Below, one piece after another: positions 8,801-16,311 of a DNA stretch of 64,000 nt. The translations under genes and the position numbers were made by a program. This DNA comes from WRAV01 sp050950205 (GTDB lineage Bacteria; Bacillota; Clostridia; Oscillospirales; Ruminococcaceae). The notes below the pieces were generated by a model. The model ran no database searches. It worked only from the letters and a program-made list of their open reading frames with translations, and was not told the DNA's origin. Location: assembly GCA_050950205.1 (NCBI GenBank), contig JBMNHF010000007.1, positions 267,536-331,535 on the forward strand. The letters run 5' to 3'. Positions within the stretch are counted from its first letter, which is position 1. Each line of letters starts with the position of its first letter.

Positions 8801-8894
8801 AAGCGTCGGTATCCAGTCCGGTTGCCAGACCGCCGATTCCCTTGTTGCGGGCGCTCAACTGCGAGTAAAAACTGACAGAATTTATAGAAGCCAT
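5835..8894 (-). CDS. fliD: Flagellar hook-associated protein 2 / filament cap FliD (oversized)
   Basis: Forms the pentameric cap at the filament tip under which flagellin polymerises. The N-terminal FliD domain is clear (GIGGLATGLDTDALVEAL, about residues 19-36). The C-terminal domain is also clear from IKTFIEEYNVLIDALDSL to the end, where coiled-coil-like segments precede the last residues. At 1019 residues it is well above the usual 450-700. The excess lies in the middle, which contains at least two segments resembling flagellin/FliD D2 repeats (VTVNRDDTIQTFLSRIN and VTLGEEDNLYDLMSKINEA). ATG 8894 follows GGAGG by 7 nt. The gene starts the fliD-fliS-fliT-like operon under a sigma-28-type promoter. 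Confidence 0.93.
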   Translation of the reverse strand: MASINSVSFYSQLSARNKGIGGLATGLDTDALVEALTLSTRSRLAKQTQQKTLINWKMSAYRGVASTLRAFQTKHLSMAAGVNSLKANAFFNVYKGTTSSDKITVRAGGGSQTGSFTVDAIKQLAASQTFSTGQFQRELKNKEGTQVDQDYIGKTLQLSMNGTTKTIRLDTLQGKSHQGDHTSEFAQELQRLIDDAFGQDTIQVIHSLNETEGTFSLQLSGVAASTVVEVRNTADSLGLAAGMTNRLNLSTKLSEFLETDGNNLLGDTLKFSINDTVITVNRDDTIQTFLSRINSSSAGVTASFNSITESFVFTSKATGAGDNLKMRDVQGNLLNLFIGAQSGNFFASGISYDNASHTGSSLDIKSMLGLEAEEDLPDFSTEEGKELLGKLKNYKMKVSVGSTSLTVSADVSSYLDDIAAGNMDVGEAVLLSINTQMDQKFGEGAITLFFTNPDDPSSAVQLGTDIRDKAIKLETVQGAQNALEAMGLRSGQINKRFSIGYDSTVILDKDLVAQLEDGKTYKVDLTIGTETKTLSFEWKDIAPKEDEEEEDYQKRVQQALVGKLNLAKSLAFGNKGDATKVNFQLSEDGELTLVSTSEELGFTIATTPLDPEDEAESFFATETSIKNHSGGGTKLKEIGITPGQIEVKVGGSGGTVTLGEEDNLYDLMSKINEAVGRNVVTFQSGQLTLDAGTLDLEFRDVSGNVLATFFGQASYQTQAPNQDYHNALAAGKGQNAVIVVGGQEVVSTTNTFTVNGVDFEVNAVSKFDPISGENLDDPITVNVTTAPDDLVDKIKTFIEEYNVLIDALDSLVKEEQVSGYDPLTEEQKAEMTEEQIKSWEKEAKKGLLRNDATLRNILGQMRGILYEKVESAGLSLYDIGITTQSYNSVGYSNNGKLEMTEAGEKKLREMLNTNPDAVRELFTHSTDGFAAKLDGVIDNAVRTSSTNQGSLVALAGSEFSTGNNESTLSRQLSNVERQISLLQTRLENEYNRYWKRFSALETAIARMNTQSSWLLDFGS

Positions 8895-8960
8895 AGAGGT
8901 TCCTCCATTCACAGGCCAAATACACGAAAAAGGTTTTGCTGTACAGTGTTCCTGTTATAT

Positions 8961-8987
8961 ACTTCGGCAGCAAAACCCGGAACTTAA
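8961..8987 (-). promoter_or_regulatory. Sigma-28 (SigD/FliA)-type promoter of fliD
   Basis: On the minus strand TTAAGTTC (8980-8987), an 11-nt spacer and GCCGAAGT (8961-8968) match the flagellar consensus TAAAGTTT-N11-GCCGATAA at most positions, including the invariant GCCGA core and the spacing. No good SigA promoter is seen in the gap. Confidence 0.75.
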
Positions 8988-9019
8988 CCATAACAGGGGA
9001 CTTTTCTCTGCCATAATGC

Positions 9020-9052
9020 AAAAGGCTGCCATCGCTGGTTGCGAGTGCAGCC
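9020..9052 (-). terminator. Terminator of the che operon
   Basis: Arms GGCTGC/GCAGCC (9024-9029, 9047-9052) are followed on the minus strand by TTTT. It lies directly after the cheB stop and separates the che operon from fliD. Confidence 0.6.
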
Positions 9053-9060
9053 TAAAGTAT

Positions 9061-10164
9061 TTAAATGAGCTTTCGAACAATGGTGGTGCCGATCTGAGAA
9101 AGGGGAAGCTGATCCACTACGCCTCCCAGGTTGTAAGCCACCATGGGCATGCCGTATACCACACAGCTTTCCTGATCCTGCCCAATGGTATAGGCTCCCT
9201 GTTTGCGCATCATCAGCAGGCTTTTTGCGCCATCGGCTCCCATTCCGGTGAGAATCACGCCCACCGAGTCCTTTCCTGCCACCTTGGCCACCGACTCAAA
9301 AAGAACATCCACCGAGGGACAGTGTCCGCTCACCTTTTCTTCCTGGGTAAGACGAACATAGTAACCCCGGGCATCCTTGTGGAGCCGCATCTGTCGGTCT
9401 CCTCCCGGAGCCAGCAAGGCCAGTCCCTGCTCCACCCGATCCCCGTCCTTGGCTTCCCGCACCTGAATTTTGCAGATTTTGTTCAGCCGCTCTGCGTACA
9501 TGGCGGTAAAATGGGCAGGCATGTGTTGTACGATCACAATGCCGGGGATGTTTTCCGGCAGGTCTTTCAGCACTTGCAAAATGGCCTCGGTTCCCCCTGT
9601 GGAGGCGCCGATGGCAATAACGGTATTGGGATTTTTAAACCGCACCGGCCCGGTGATGGGCAGAGGGGATACTCCAGACAGAGCAGGAGCCGGTTTGGAG
9701 GCAGGTGCTTCGGCGCCGGGCTGTGTGCGAGGAGCCGGCGCCCGTGCTGCAACCATGGATTTGGTGCGCAGGGCAATGGCGGCAATTTTGATTTTTTGCA
9801 AGGTTTCGGAGATGAAGGCGGCATTGTCCATCTTCACCTGACTGTTGGGCTTGGCGACAAAATCCACCGCCCCCGCCTGCAATGCCTCAAATACAATGCC
9901 GGAGACGGAGGAGATCACCACCACCTGAAGGTCGGGATACAAGGGTTTAACCTGCCGCAGAAAATCGGTTCCCCTCATGCGGGGCATCTCAATATCCAGG
10001 GTGACCACGGTGGGCTTTAGGCTCTTAATTTTTTCTTGGGCTTCAAAAGCGTCAGAAGCAACCCCTACCACCTCAATGGCGGGGTCGGCACTTAAGGAAC
10101 GGGACATAAATTCCCGAAAAAAGAGAGAGTCGTCTACAATCAGCACCCTGATTTTGTCTGCCAT
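9061..10164 (-). CDS. cheB: Chemotaxis protein-glutamate methylesterase CheB
   Basis: Removes methyl groups from (and deamidates) chemoreceptors for adaptation. The 367-residue protein has an N-terminal receiver (residues about 5-120; acidic DDS near the start, phospho-acceptor Asp in VTLDIEMPRM). A Pro/Ala linker (about 145-175) follows. In the C-terminal esterase the catalytic Ser is in GASTGGT, His in VQHMP and Asp in MGADGAKS. It is the last gene of cheA-cheW-cheR-cheB, 3 bp after cheR. Confidence 0.95.
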   Translation of the reverse strand: MADKIRVLIVDDSLFFREFMSRSLSADPAIEVVGVASDAFEAQEKIKSLKPTVVTLDIEMPRMRGTDFLRQVKPLYPDLQVVVISSVSGIVFEALQAGAVDFVAKPNSQVKMDNAAFISETLQKIKIAAIALRTKSMVAARAPAPRTQPGAEAPASKPAPALSGVSPLPITGPVRFKNPNTVIAIGASTGGTEAILQVLKDLPENIPGIVIVQHMPAHFTAMYAERLNKICKIQVREAKDGDRVEQGLALLAPGGDRQMRLHKDARGYYVRLTQEEKVSGHCPSVDVLFESVAKVAGKDSVGVILTGMGADGAKSLLMMRKQGAYTIGQDQESCVVYGMPMVAYNLGGVVDQLPLSQIGTTIVRKLI

Positions 10165-10167
10165 AGT

Positions 10168-10977
10168 TTAAACGCCTTTCTGGTATACGCTGGGCATAAT
10201 ATAGTTAAATCGGGTGGGGCGGGCAATGGATTCGGTATGCCCGATAAAGAGGTAGCCTCCGGGAGCCATGGCATCGTAAAGCCGCTCCACCACCGCCGCC
10301 TTGGTGGGAGCATCAAAGTAAATCATCACATTGCGGCAAAAAATAACATGGTACGGTTTTTTGTAGCGGATAGGCTCCATGAGGTTGAAGATGCGGTAAA
10401 CCACCTGACTGCGGATGGTGTCCACCACCTGCACCTTGCTGTCCGGCAGTTTGCGGAAGTATTTCCGCTTCCATTCGGGGGGGATATTTTCGATGGCCTC
10501 TTGGGGATAAATTCCCTGTTTGGCCATATCCAGCACCTTTTGGGAAATATCGGTGGCCAGCAAGATCTTATCCCACACCGGAACTTTGTGGGCAAAGTAG
10601 TCGTGCAGAATCATGGCAAGGGTGTAGGGTTCTTCCCCAGAGGAAGAGGCAGCGCACCAAATGCGCAAATCCCGGCTTTTGACCGTCCGCTCCAAATAGG
10701 GCAACACAACCTTGCCGAAGAAATCAAAATGCTCCGGCTCCCGCATAAAATATGTGTGGTTGGTGGTGACCCGATTGAGCAGGTTTTGCAGCTCCTTCCC
10801 CGTTTTGTCGGCCTGCAAAACCTTTATGTAATCGCTGTAGCTCCGATACCCTTGCTGAGCCAAATAGCTGCCCATCCGGCCGTCCAGCAGCACCCGCTTT
10901 TGGGTGAGGTTGATACCGAAATTCTCCTTTAAATACCCTACCAAATACTGAAATTCCTGGTCGTTTATCTTAACCAT
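10168..10977 (-). CDS. cheR: Chemotaxis protein methyltransferase CheR
   Basis: SAM-dependent methylation of receptor glutamates, opposing CheB. The 269-residue protein has the helical N-terminal domain (to about residue 75) and the catalytic domain with IWCAASSSGEEPYTLAM for SAM binding, VIFCRNVMIYFD and the C-terminal GGYLFIGHTESI. The TNHTYFMREPEHFDFF segment matches the TtNeTyFFRe family motif. It lies between cheW and cheB in the same operon. Confidence 0.95.
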   Translation of the reverse strand: MVKINDQEFQYLVGYLKENFGINLTQKRVLLDGRMGSYLAQQGYRSYSDYIKVLQADKTGKELQNLLNRVTTNHTYFMREPEHFDFFGKVVLPYLERTVKSRDLRIWCAASSSGEEPYTLAMILHDYFAHKVPVWDKILLATDISQKVLDMAKQGIYPQEAIENIPPEWKRKYFRKLPDSKVQVVDTIRSQVVYRIFNLMEPIRYKKPYHVIFCRNVMIYFDAPTKAAVVERLYDAMAPGGYLFIGHTESIARPTRFNYIMPSVYQKGV

Positions 10978-11007
10978 AGTTGTTAGCCCTATCTAAAAGG
11001 AAATATT

Positions 11008-11508
11008 CTATCCCACATCCTCCACATGGATAAATTGATCCTCTCCCAGCACGGCCTGGTAGTCCAAAATCAGCTTGACGCCGGTGTCGTTGCGTCCAAC
11101 TCCCTGAATGAACCTGGCTTCTGCAGAGGTGGAGAATTTGGGGGGAGTGGAGATGTTCTCATCCTCCAGGGTAATCACTTCCGAAACGCTGTCGATGATC
11201 ATTCCCACCGGGGAGCCCTCATCCTCCACCACAATGATGCAGGTGCGGTCGTGATATTCCTGAGGCTCCTTGCCAAAGCGCATCCGCACATCGATGATGG
11301 GGCAGACTTTCCCCCGCAGGTTGGTGATCCCCTTGACATATTCGGGACAGTTGGGAACCCGGGTGATGGGTTGCAGGTTGATAATATCAATGACATGGGC
11401 GATGGGAATTGCAAATTGCTGATGGTCCAGATCGAATACGAGGTATTTGCCGTGCATCGTGTCCTCTTCCTGCTCCATCGGCATCAGATTGCCTTGCATT
11501 TGCGCCAT
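11008..11508 (-). CDS. cheW: Chemotaxis coupling protein CheW
   Basis: Couples receptors to CheA. The 166-residue protein is a single CheW/SH3-like domain beginning at KYLVFDLDHQQFAIPIAHV and including ITNLRGKVCPIIDVRMRFG, the family signature. About 17 residues precede the domain. AGAGG upstream of ATG 11508 supports the start. The gene begins 5 bp after cheA. Confidence 0.95.
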   Translation of the reverse strand: MAQMQGNLMPMEQEEDTMHGKYLVFDLDHQQFAIPIAHVIDIINLQPITRVPNCPEYVKGITNLRGKVCPIIDVRMRFGKEPQEYHDRTCIIVVEDEGSPVGMIIDSVSEVITLEDENISTPPKFSTSAEARFIQGVGRNDTGVKLILDYQAVLGEDQFIHVEDVG

Positions 11509-11513
11509 TGCAC

Positions 11514-13901
11514 TTACCTCTTTTCTAAAACTTTTTCAATAATTGCACCCACATCCAGAATCAGGCTGATGTTGCCGTCCCCCAAAATGGTGCAGCCGGA
11601 AATACCGTACCCCTTCACCCCAAACCGGTTGAGGTACTTGGGCAGGGGCTTTACCACAATTTGCTGTTCTCCGATCAGCTCATCCACCAAGAGACAAGCG
11701 GAATCGTCTCCGCTCTGCACCCAGATGAGGATGCCTTCCTCGATATCGGTGATGGCGTTGGGCACATTATAAAGTTCATGAAGCCGCACAACGGGGTAGA
11801 CGTTTCCGCGGATCATAATCATCTCGTTGCCTTCGGTGTCCACAATCACCTGATCGTTTTTGGCTTTAAAGCTCTCGTTGATGGAGGTGATTTGCAGGGT
11901 GTAGATATCCCCACCCAGGGAAACGTCCATGCCATCTACAATGGCCAGAGTCAGGGGAATTTTGAGGAATACGCTCATGCCGTACCCCAGTTTGCTCTCC
12001 ACCTGAACGGTGCCGCCTACCTTTTCTATGTTCTTCTTCACCACATCCATGCCCACGCCCCGGCCGGAATACTCGCTGACCTCTTCCTTGGTGGAAAATC
12101 CGGGGGTAAACAGAAGCATAAAGGCTTCCTTCTCGGTGTATTCGCTGGCCGGCTTGGTGAGAATTCCGTTCTTCTTTGCCTTTTCCAGCAGCTTTTGGGG
12201 ATCCAAGCCCTTGCCGTCGTCGGAAATGGTGATGAGAATTTCGCCACCGGTATTTTGGGCGGATAGGGTGATGGTTCCCTTGGCCGGCTTTCCTGCCGCC
12301 ACCCGCTCCTGAGGCATTTCGATGCCGTGGTCCATGGCGTTGCGTACCAGGTGCATAATGGGGTCGGAGATGCCGTCGATAATGGCCTTGTCGATATCCG
12401 TGTCCTCGCCCATGGTAACCAGCTCGGCTTCCTTGCCCATGGTTCGGCACATATCCCGGACAATCCGCTGCATCTTCTGGAAGGTGCCGGAAACCGGAAT
12501 CATCCGAATGGACATCACCATATCCTGCAGTTCGTCGGTGAGCTTGCGCAGCTGCCGCTCCGCCTTTTGGAAGTTGTCCAGTTTGGTCAGGCCCTTCAGG
12601 TCGGGGGAGCGAACCACCATGGATTCGGTGATAACCAGCTCACCCATCAGGTCCATCAGCTGATCCAGCTTGTCCAAGGAGACGCTGATAAGGCTTTGCT
12701 TGATGGGAGCTTTGACGGCTGGGGATTTTTTCGCCTGTTCCTTGCTGGGCTGAGCGGTCACCGAAGCCGTTTGGGGCTGAGAAGCAGCAACCGCTGCACC
12801 TACAAGCTCCCGGGAAACTGCCGCAGCGCCGTCTGCCTCCTTTAAGGTGACGGAGCGAACATGCATCCCCTTGCGGAGGGTTTCCTGCAAAGCTGATTGG
12901 GACAAGGGGGTTTCCAAGATCATCTGGAAGCCCTTTGCATTGATCAGCAGAGCCGATTCGGGGTTGGTTTCGATGTCGGCAGGGGTGAAGGAAACCACTT
13001 TGCAGCTGGTGCGCAGAGAATTGACCAACATAAAGGCCCGCAGGTTTTCCATGCCGCAATCTTCTTCAAAGAAGACATGGGCCTCGTACCGGACACCGGA
13101 AAGATCCGCCGCCTTGCCCAGTCTGCGGCCAAGCTCTTCTTCGGTGAGCAGAGTAGCCGAGCTGACATACATCTGCTTTTCGATAAACTCCTGCATCTGA
13201 GCAGGGGGTAGTTGACTTTCCAAGGTAATGTTAAAGCCGTTCACCATGATTTCCATGGCGGTTTCGGGGTTGGTTTCGATATCTTGAGGATGATAGGCTA
13301 AAATGTTGCTGACGTTTTTTAAGGTGTTGACCAGCATAAAGGCCCGCAGGTTTTCCATGCCGCTGTCCTCTTCAAAAAAGATTTCAAAGTGCATGGCTCC
13401 ATCGGTGCCGGCCGGCACAGGTTGGGCAGAAGGCTTCAAAGTCACCGGCTCTTCCGCCGCAGGAGAAGCCGGGGCAGCGGGAGTGGCGGGGGTCTCCCCT
13501 TCCTTTAATATGTTGTAAAAGGCAACGGCCCGGTTGATGAGATCCTCGTTTTTTTCCGCCAGCTCGCCGCCGCTTTGAATCGCCTCCAGTTGGCTTTTCA
13601 AAAAGTCAGTAGCGTCCAGCATCAGATCAAACAGCTCGGTAAAATGGCTTTGGTCAATACCGTGCTCCCGAATCAGAAAGAAAGAGTCCTCCAGCTTGTG
13701 TGTAACGGTGGAGATCAGATCCAGCTCCATCATAGCGGAGGAACCCTTTATGGTATGCATAATGCGAAAAATCTCACTCACCGCATCCTCAGTCAACTCC
13801 TGACTCTTTTCGGAGCTGAGCAAAACCTCATCCAATTGCTCGATTAGGGTGCTCATTTCGAAAAGAAACATCTCCATCATTTGATCGTTACCACTGACCA
13901 T
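11514..13901 (-). CDS. cheA: Chemotaxis histidine kinase CheA with two P2-like domains
   Basis: Autophosphorylates and passes phosphate to CheY and CheB. In this 795-residue protein the HPt domain carries the phospho-acceptor His49 (RIMHTIKGSSAMM). Two homologous segments follow, at about residues 169-255 and 271-357, both containing GMENLRAFMLVN and DIETNPE; each looks like a P2 response-regulator docking domain. Dimerisation, ATPase (LVRNAMDHGIE, DDGKGLD, GRGVGMDVV) and CheW-like regulatory domains follow. ATG 13901 has GGAG 9 nt upstream; the TTG start 24 bp further out lacks a site. No cheY lies in the window. Confidence 0.95.
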   Translation of the reverse strand: MVSGNDQMMEMFLFEMSTLIEQLDEVLLSSEKSQELTEDAVSEIFRIMHTIKGSSAMMELDLISTVTHKLEDSFFLIREHGIDQSHFTELFDLMLDATDFLKSQLEAIQSGGELAEKNEDLINRAVAFYNILKEGETPATPAAPASPAAEEPVTLKPSAQPVPAGTDGAMHFEIFFEEDSGMENLRAFMLVNTLKNVSNILAYHPQDIETNPETAMEIMVNGFNITLESQLPPAQMQEFIEKQMYVSSATLLTEEELGRRLGKAADLSGVRYEAHVFFEEDCGMENLRAFMLVNSLRTSCKVVSFTPADIETNPESALLINAKGFQMILETPLSQSALQETLRKGMHVRSVTLKEADGAAAVSRELVGAAVAASQPQTASVTAQPSKEQAKKSPAVKAPIKQSLISVSLDKLDQLMDLMGELVITESMVVRSPDLKGLTKLDNFQKAERQLRKLTDELQDMVMSIRMIPVSGTFQKMQRIVRDMCRTMGKEAELVTMGEDTDIDKAIIDGISDPIMHLVRNAMDHGIEMPQERVAAGKPAKGTITLSAQNTGGEILITISDDGKGLDPQKLLEKAKKNGILTKPASEYTEKEAFMLLFTPGFSTKEEVSEYSGRGVGMDVVKKNIEKVGGTVQVESKLGYGMSVFLKIPLTLAIVDGMDVSLGGDIYTLQITSINESFKAKNDQVIVDTEGNEMIMIRGNVYPVVRLHELYNVPNAITDIEEGILIWVQSGDDSACLLVDELIGEQQIVVKPLPKYLNRFGVKGYGISGCTILGDGNISLILDVGAIIEKVLEKR

Positions 13902-13996
13902 AGTCTCACACTCCGGTCCTCTCAATATTTCACTTCGCTTTACTTCTGGATATCCTTGCAGAACATCCTGCCCCGTCCCAAAAAATGTTAACTCTT

Positions 13997-14025
13997 ATTA
14001 TACCACAGCTCTTTTGCCTTGGCAA
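13997..14025 (-). promoter_or_regulatory. SigA-type promoter of the che operon
   Basis: On the minus strand TTGCCA (14020-14025), a 17-nt spacer and TATAAT (13997-14002) precede cheA by about 95 nt. Unlike the fliD promoter it is vegetative in type. Confidence 0.72.
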
Positions 14026-14140
14026 TTCTCGACAAGGCTTCTTTTTTTTCGGCATTGTCTTGTGATCATTGGGGTGGATCCGAAATAAAACCGCCCCTTT
14101 AAAATCCCTCTGTCGGGGAGAAAAGACTCCCCCAACGCAG

Positions 14141-14168
14141 AAAGGACGCCTCCCAAAAGAAGCGTCCC
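14141..14168 (-). terminator. Terminator of the PF06541-type gene
   Basis: On the minus strand, GGACGC pairs with GCGTCC (14144-14149, 14162-14167) around a T-rich loop and is followed by TTT. Further G/C-rich inverted repeats lie at 14086-14135. Confidence 0.5.
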
Positions 14169-14177
14169 AGGTTCAGG

Positions 14178-14972
14178 TTATGGGTTGCGGTTTCGGCCCT
14201 TTATTTTTTTCACAACCTCCAGCTTTTTCAGGGCTTGGCGGAACTCCTGCAGGTGCTTGTTGTACCGCATGGACTTGTAGGCCGGGAAGGCTTTGAGCAT
14301 TCTGTGCTCCTGAGAGTTCATTCTGGAACGAAAGCCCTCATAGATGCCGCTGATTTTGTCGTGAAGCTCTTTTTCACTGATTTTTTCCTTCAGGGTTTCC
14401 GCATAGCGGTGAATGGTCTGATCGGTAAACTCTGCGATTTCGGCAGAAAGTTCCCTGAGCTTTTGATCAAAGGCCAAGACGGATAGAATGGTATACAGGC
14501 TGTCGGCAACCAGCAAAGCAAAGAAAAAGACAGAGCCGTACCTCATCGCTGTGCCGGGAATTTTTGCGGTGTAAAAAGACACAAAGGGGTGAATTACCTT
14601 AATGAGCAAAACCGAAAGGCTGCCAAACGCCACCGCTCCCAAAAGGCAGATGCGCCCGTTGATGTTCCACTTTTTATGGGAGTAGTCCCACCATCGGGCA
14701 TGGAACAGCTTTTCCATCCCCCAAGAGGTGACATACTCCAGGGTGCAGGTGAGCACTACCGCCGCAAGGAACAGAGGGATGATAGGTTCCACGCGGCCCA
14801 GCACCCCAATGACAATGACGGCTCCAAACCCGTAAATGGGACAGTAGGGGCCGTTTAAAAAACCCCGATTAACCAACCGCTTCTCAAGAGCAGAGCAGAG
14901 AATGGTTTCATAAACCCATCCCAAAATGCTGTAAAAGACAAACCAAACAAAATAGGTTTCTACCATCCGCAT
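14178..14972 (-). CDS. Putative integral membrane protein (PF06541 type)
   Basis: A 264-residue protein with about five hydrophobic segments in residues 1-175 and a charged, helical, cytoplasmic C-terminal tail of about 90 residues. The N terminus (FVWFVFYSILGWVYE...RGFLNGPYCPIYGFGA) is the hallmark of the clostridial family often labelled putative ABC transporter permease (PF06541). I see no ATPase partner nearby, so the transporter label is not supported by context. The function is unknown. The gene has its own promoter and terminator. Confidence 0.75.
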   Translation of the reverse strand: MRMVETYFVWFVFYSILGWVYETILCSALEKRLVNRGFLNGPYCPIYGFGAVIVIGVLGRVEPIIPLFLAAVVLTCTLEYVTSWGMEKLFHARWWDYSHKKWNINGRICLLGAVAFGSLSVLLIKVIHPFVSFYTAKIPGTAMRYGSVFFFALLVADSLYTILSVLAFDQKLRELSAEIAEFTDQTIHRYAETLKEKISEKELHDKISGIYEGFRSRMNSQEHRMLKAFPAYKSMRYNKHLQEFRQALKKLEVVKKIKGRNRNP

Positions 14973-15030
14973 AGCAACACTTCTTTTTTGGTTCTTAGAT
15001 AGTAGTAATTGAGTTGTTGTACACTTGTAT

Positions 15031-15060
15031 ATTATAATATTGGCATCCCTTTTCTGTCAA
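15031..15060 (-). promoter_or_regulatory. SigA-type promoter of the PF06541-type gene
   Basis: On the minus strand a perfect TTGACA (15055-15060), an 18-nt spacer and a perfect TATAAT (15031-15036). Confidence 0.78.
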
Positions 15061-15087
15061 TTCAAAGGGGGTTGGAGGGCTTGAGCC

Positions 15088-15125
15088 AAAAACATCCGGC
15101 ACCGCACAAAATGCGATGCCGGATG
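15088..15125 (-). terminator. Terminator of the glyoxalase gene
   Basis: A long stem (CATCCGGC...GCCGGATG, 15093-15125, extended by CGCA/TGCG inside) is followed on the minus strand by TTTTT. Confidence 0.88.
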
Positions 15126-15158
15126 GATTGGTTTTTGGTGAGCAAGTTCCGCTATAGG

Positions 15159-15524
15159 TTAATGCTTGGGCGGAATAATTTCGATCCAGTACCCGTCGGG
15201 ATCTTGAATAAAGTATATCCCCATCTTTGGATTCTCGTAACAGATGCAGCCCATCTCTTTGTGCAGGGCGTAGGCGGCTTCAAAATCCTGCGCCTCAAAG
15301 GCCAGGTGAATTTCGTTGTCCCCTAAGTTATAAGGATCCTGTCTGCCCCGCAGCCAGGTCAACTCCAACTGATGGGTGGATTGCCCGTCTCCCAGAAAAA
15401 CAAGGGTAAAGTCCTCGGTTTCCTTGCGGCGCACCTCCTGAAGATCCAAAGCGGTTTGATAGAATTCCAGGCTGCGTTCCAAATTTAACACATTGATGTT
15501 GTTGTGCAAAAACTTGAATTTCAT
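15159..15524 (-). CDS. Glyoxalase I-type VOC family protein
   Basis: Likely lactoylglutathione lyase-type isomerase of methylglyoxal hemithioacetals. The 121-residue VOC protein has two beta-alpha-beta-beta-beta units. The four metal-ligand positions of GloA are filled: His in KFLHNNINV, Glu in QLELTWL, His in EIHLAFEA and Glu in WIEIIPP. ATG 15524 is chosen because AGGAGG lies 9 nt upstream. As Clostridia often lack glutathione, the natural thiol could differ. Confidence 0.82.
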   Translation of the reverse strand: MKFKFLHNNINVLNLERSLEFYQTALDLQEVRRKETEDFTLVFLGDGQSTHQLELTWLRGRQDPYNLGDNEIHLAFEAQDFEAAYALHKEMGCICYENPKMGIYFIQDPDGYWIEIIPPKH

Positions 15525-15665
15525 AGGAAATTCCCTCCTGTATGGCAATAATGACAAAACACACCCAGAGGAAGCTGTCTTACCATAGTATACATTGGAG
15601 GTTCTTCCATTACCACTTCCAGATGGTTAAGATGCGGTAACAAATTGATACCGTTTTTGCCAAGC

Positions 15666-16031
15666 TCAACTGATATAATCTTCTATACGGGCGTTGAGCT
15701 CCTCGCTGGTATAAATTTTGATCCCTTCTTTGAGCTGGATGCGGTCATATTCCGGCAGATGTTTGAGCTGCTTGTCAAAAATAAGTTCCGGCACCTCGGA
15801 GCCTCGGGCAAAAATGGCAATTCTTCCTTGATGCTCTTTGATCATATAAAGATAATCGTCCTCTATTTCCTGCTGCGGATATTGGGGCTGCATGGCTTCT
15901 ATGCCGGAAACCGGCTCCTGAATCGGAAGAGCGTCCTGCTCCCGCCCCGGCTGCAGGGAAACAATAATAGCCGCAGCAATGGTTACCGTCAAGGCAGCTG
16001 CCGTTGCCGCCAGACGCTTATCCCAAATCAT
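15666..16031 (-). CDS. Membrane-anchored protein with BofC C-terminal-type domain
   Basis: A 121-residue protein with one N-terminal hydrophobic helix (about residues 7-27) and an outward-facing domain. The pattern YMIKEHQGRIAIF, then LPEYDRIQLKEGIKIY and EELNARIEDY resembles the C-terminal domain of BofC. In Bacillus, BofC is an inhibitor of SpoIVB signalling in sporulation, but this domain is also common in clostridial proteins of unknown role. GGGGGG 7 nt upstream supports the ATG. It diverges from the PBP gene. Confidence 0.65.
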   Translation of the reverse strand: MIWDKRLAATAAALTVTIAAAIIVSLQPGREQDALPIQEPVSGIEAMQPQYPQQEIEDDYLYMIKEHQGRIAIFARGSEVPELIFDKQLKHLPEYDRIQLKEGIKIYTSEELNARIEDYIS

Positions 16032-16164
16032 TTGTTTGCCCCCCTTATCGGGTAAAATCGTTGGATTGCACTGATAGCCTGCCCCGCTAAATGGTAAATT
16101 ATTCCGTTTTTGTCCATTTCTTTTGAAATATTAAGAAAAAAGATATATTCCCGGGCAGAATATA

Positions 16165-16173
16165 TGTTATAAT
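16165..16173 (+). promoter_or_regulatory. Extended -10 promoter of the PBP gene
   Basis: TGTTATAAT is an extended -10 element (TG-N-TATAAT) with no recognisable -35. The predicted start is near 16180, giving a leader of about 130 nt. Confidence 0.6.
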
Positions 16174-16188
16174 ACAAAAGATCATCAT

Positions 16189-16253
16189 GACGCTGCAGAC
16201 ACCCAAGGAAACCGGGCGGCTTCGCCTTCCGGTTGGAATTGCTGTCTGCCGTC
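16189..16253 (+). other. Structured 5' leader of the PBP gene
   Basis: Nested inverted repeats make one long hairpin: GACG/CGTC and GCAGACA/TGTCTGC outside, AACCGG/CCGGTT inside and GGC/GCC at the tip. Downstream, a short GCGC stem (16277-16280, 16288-16291) followed by TTTTT could be a weak terminator. It matches no riboswitch class that I know. Confidence 0.5.
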
Positions 16254-16311
16254 GTATGGATCAGTTTATGATATCGGCGCGAGCTTTGCGCTTTTTGCGA
16301 GGGATTTTTCA

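Noticed and set aside
5778..8987. Long open frames opposite fliS and fliD
   Set aside because: They are antisense to well-supported flagellar genes, lack ribosome binding sites and encode low-complexity peptides typical of shadow frames.
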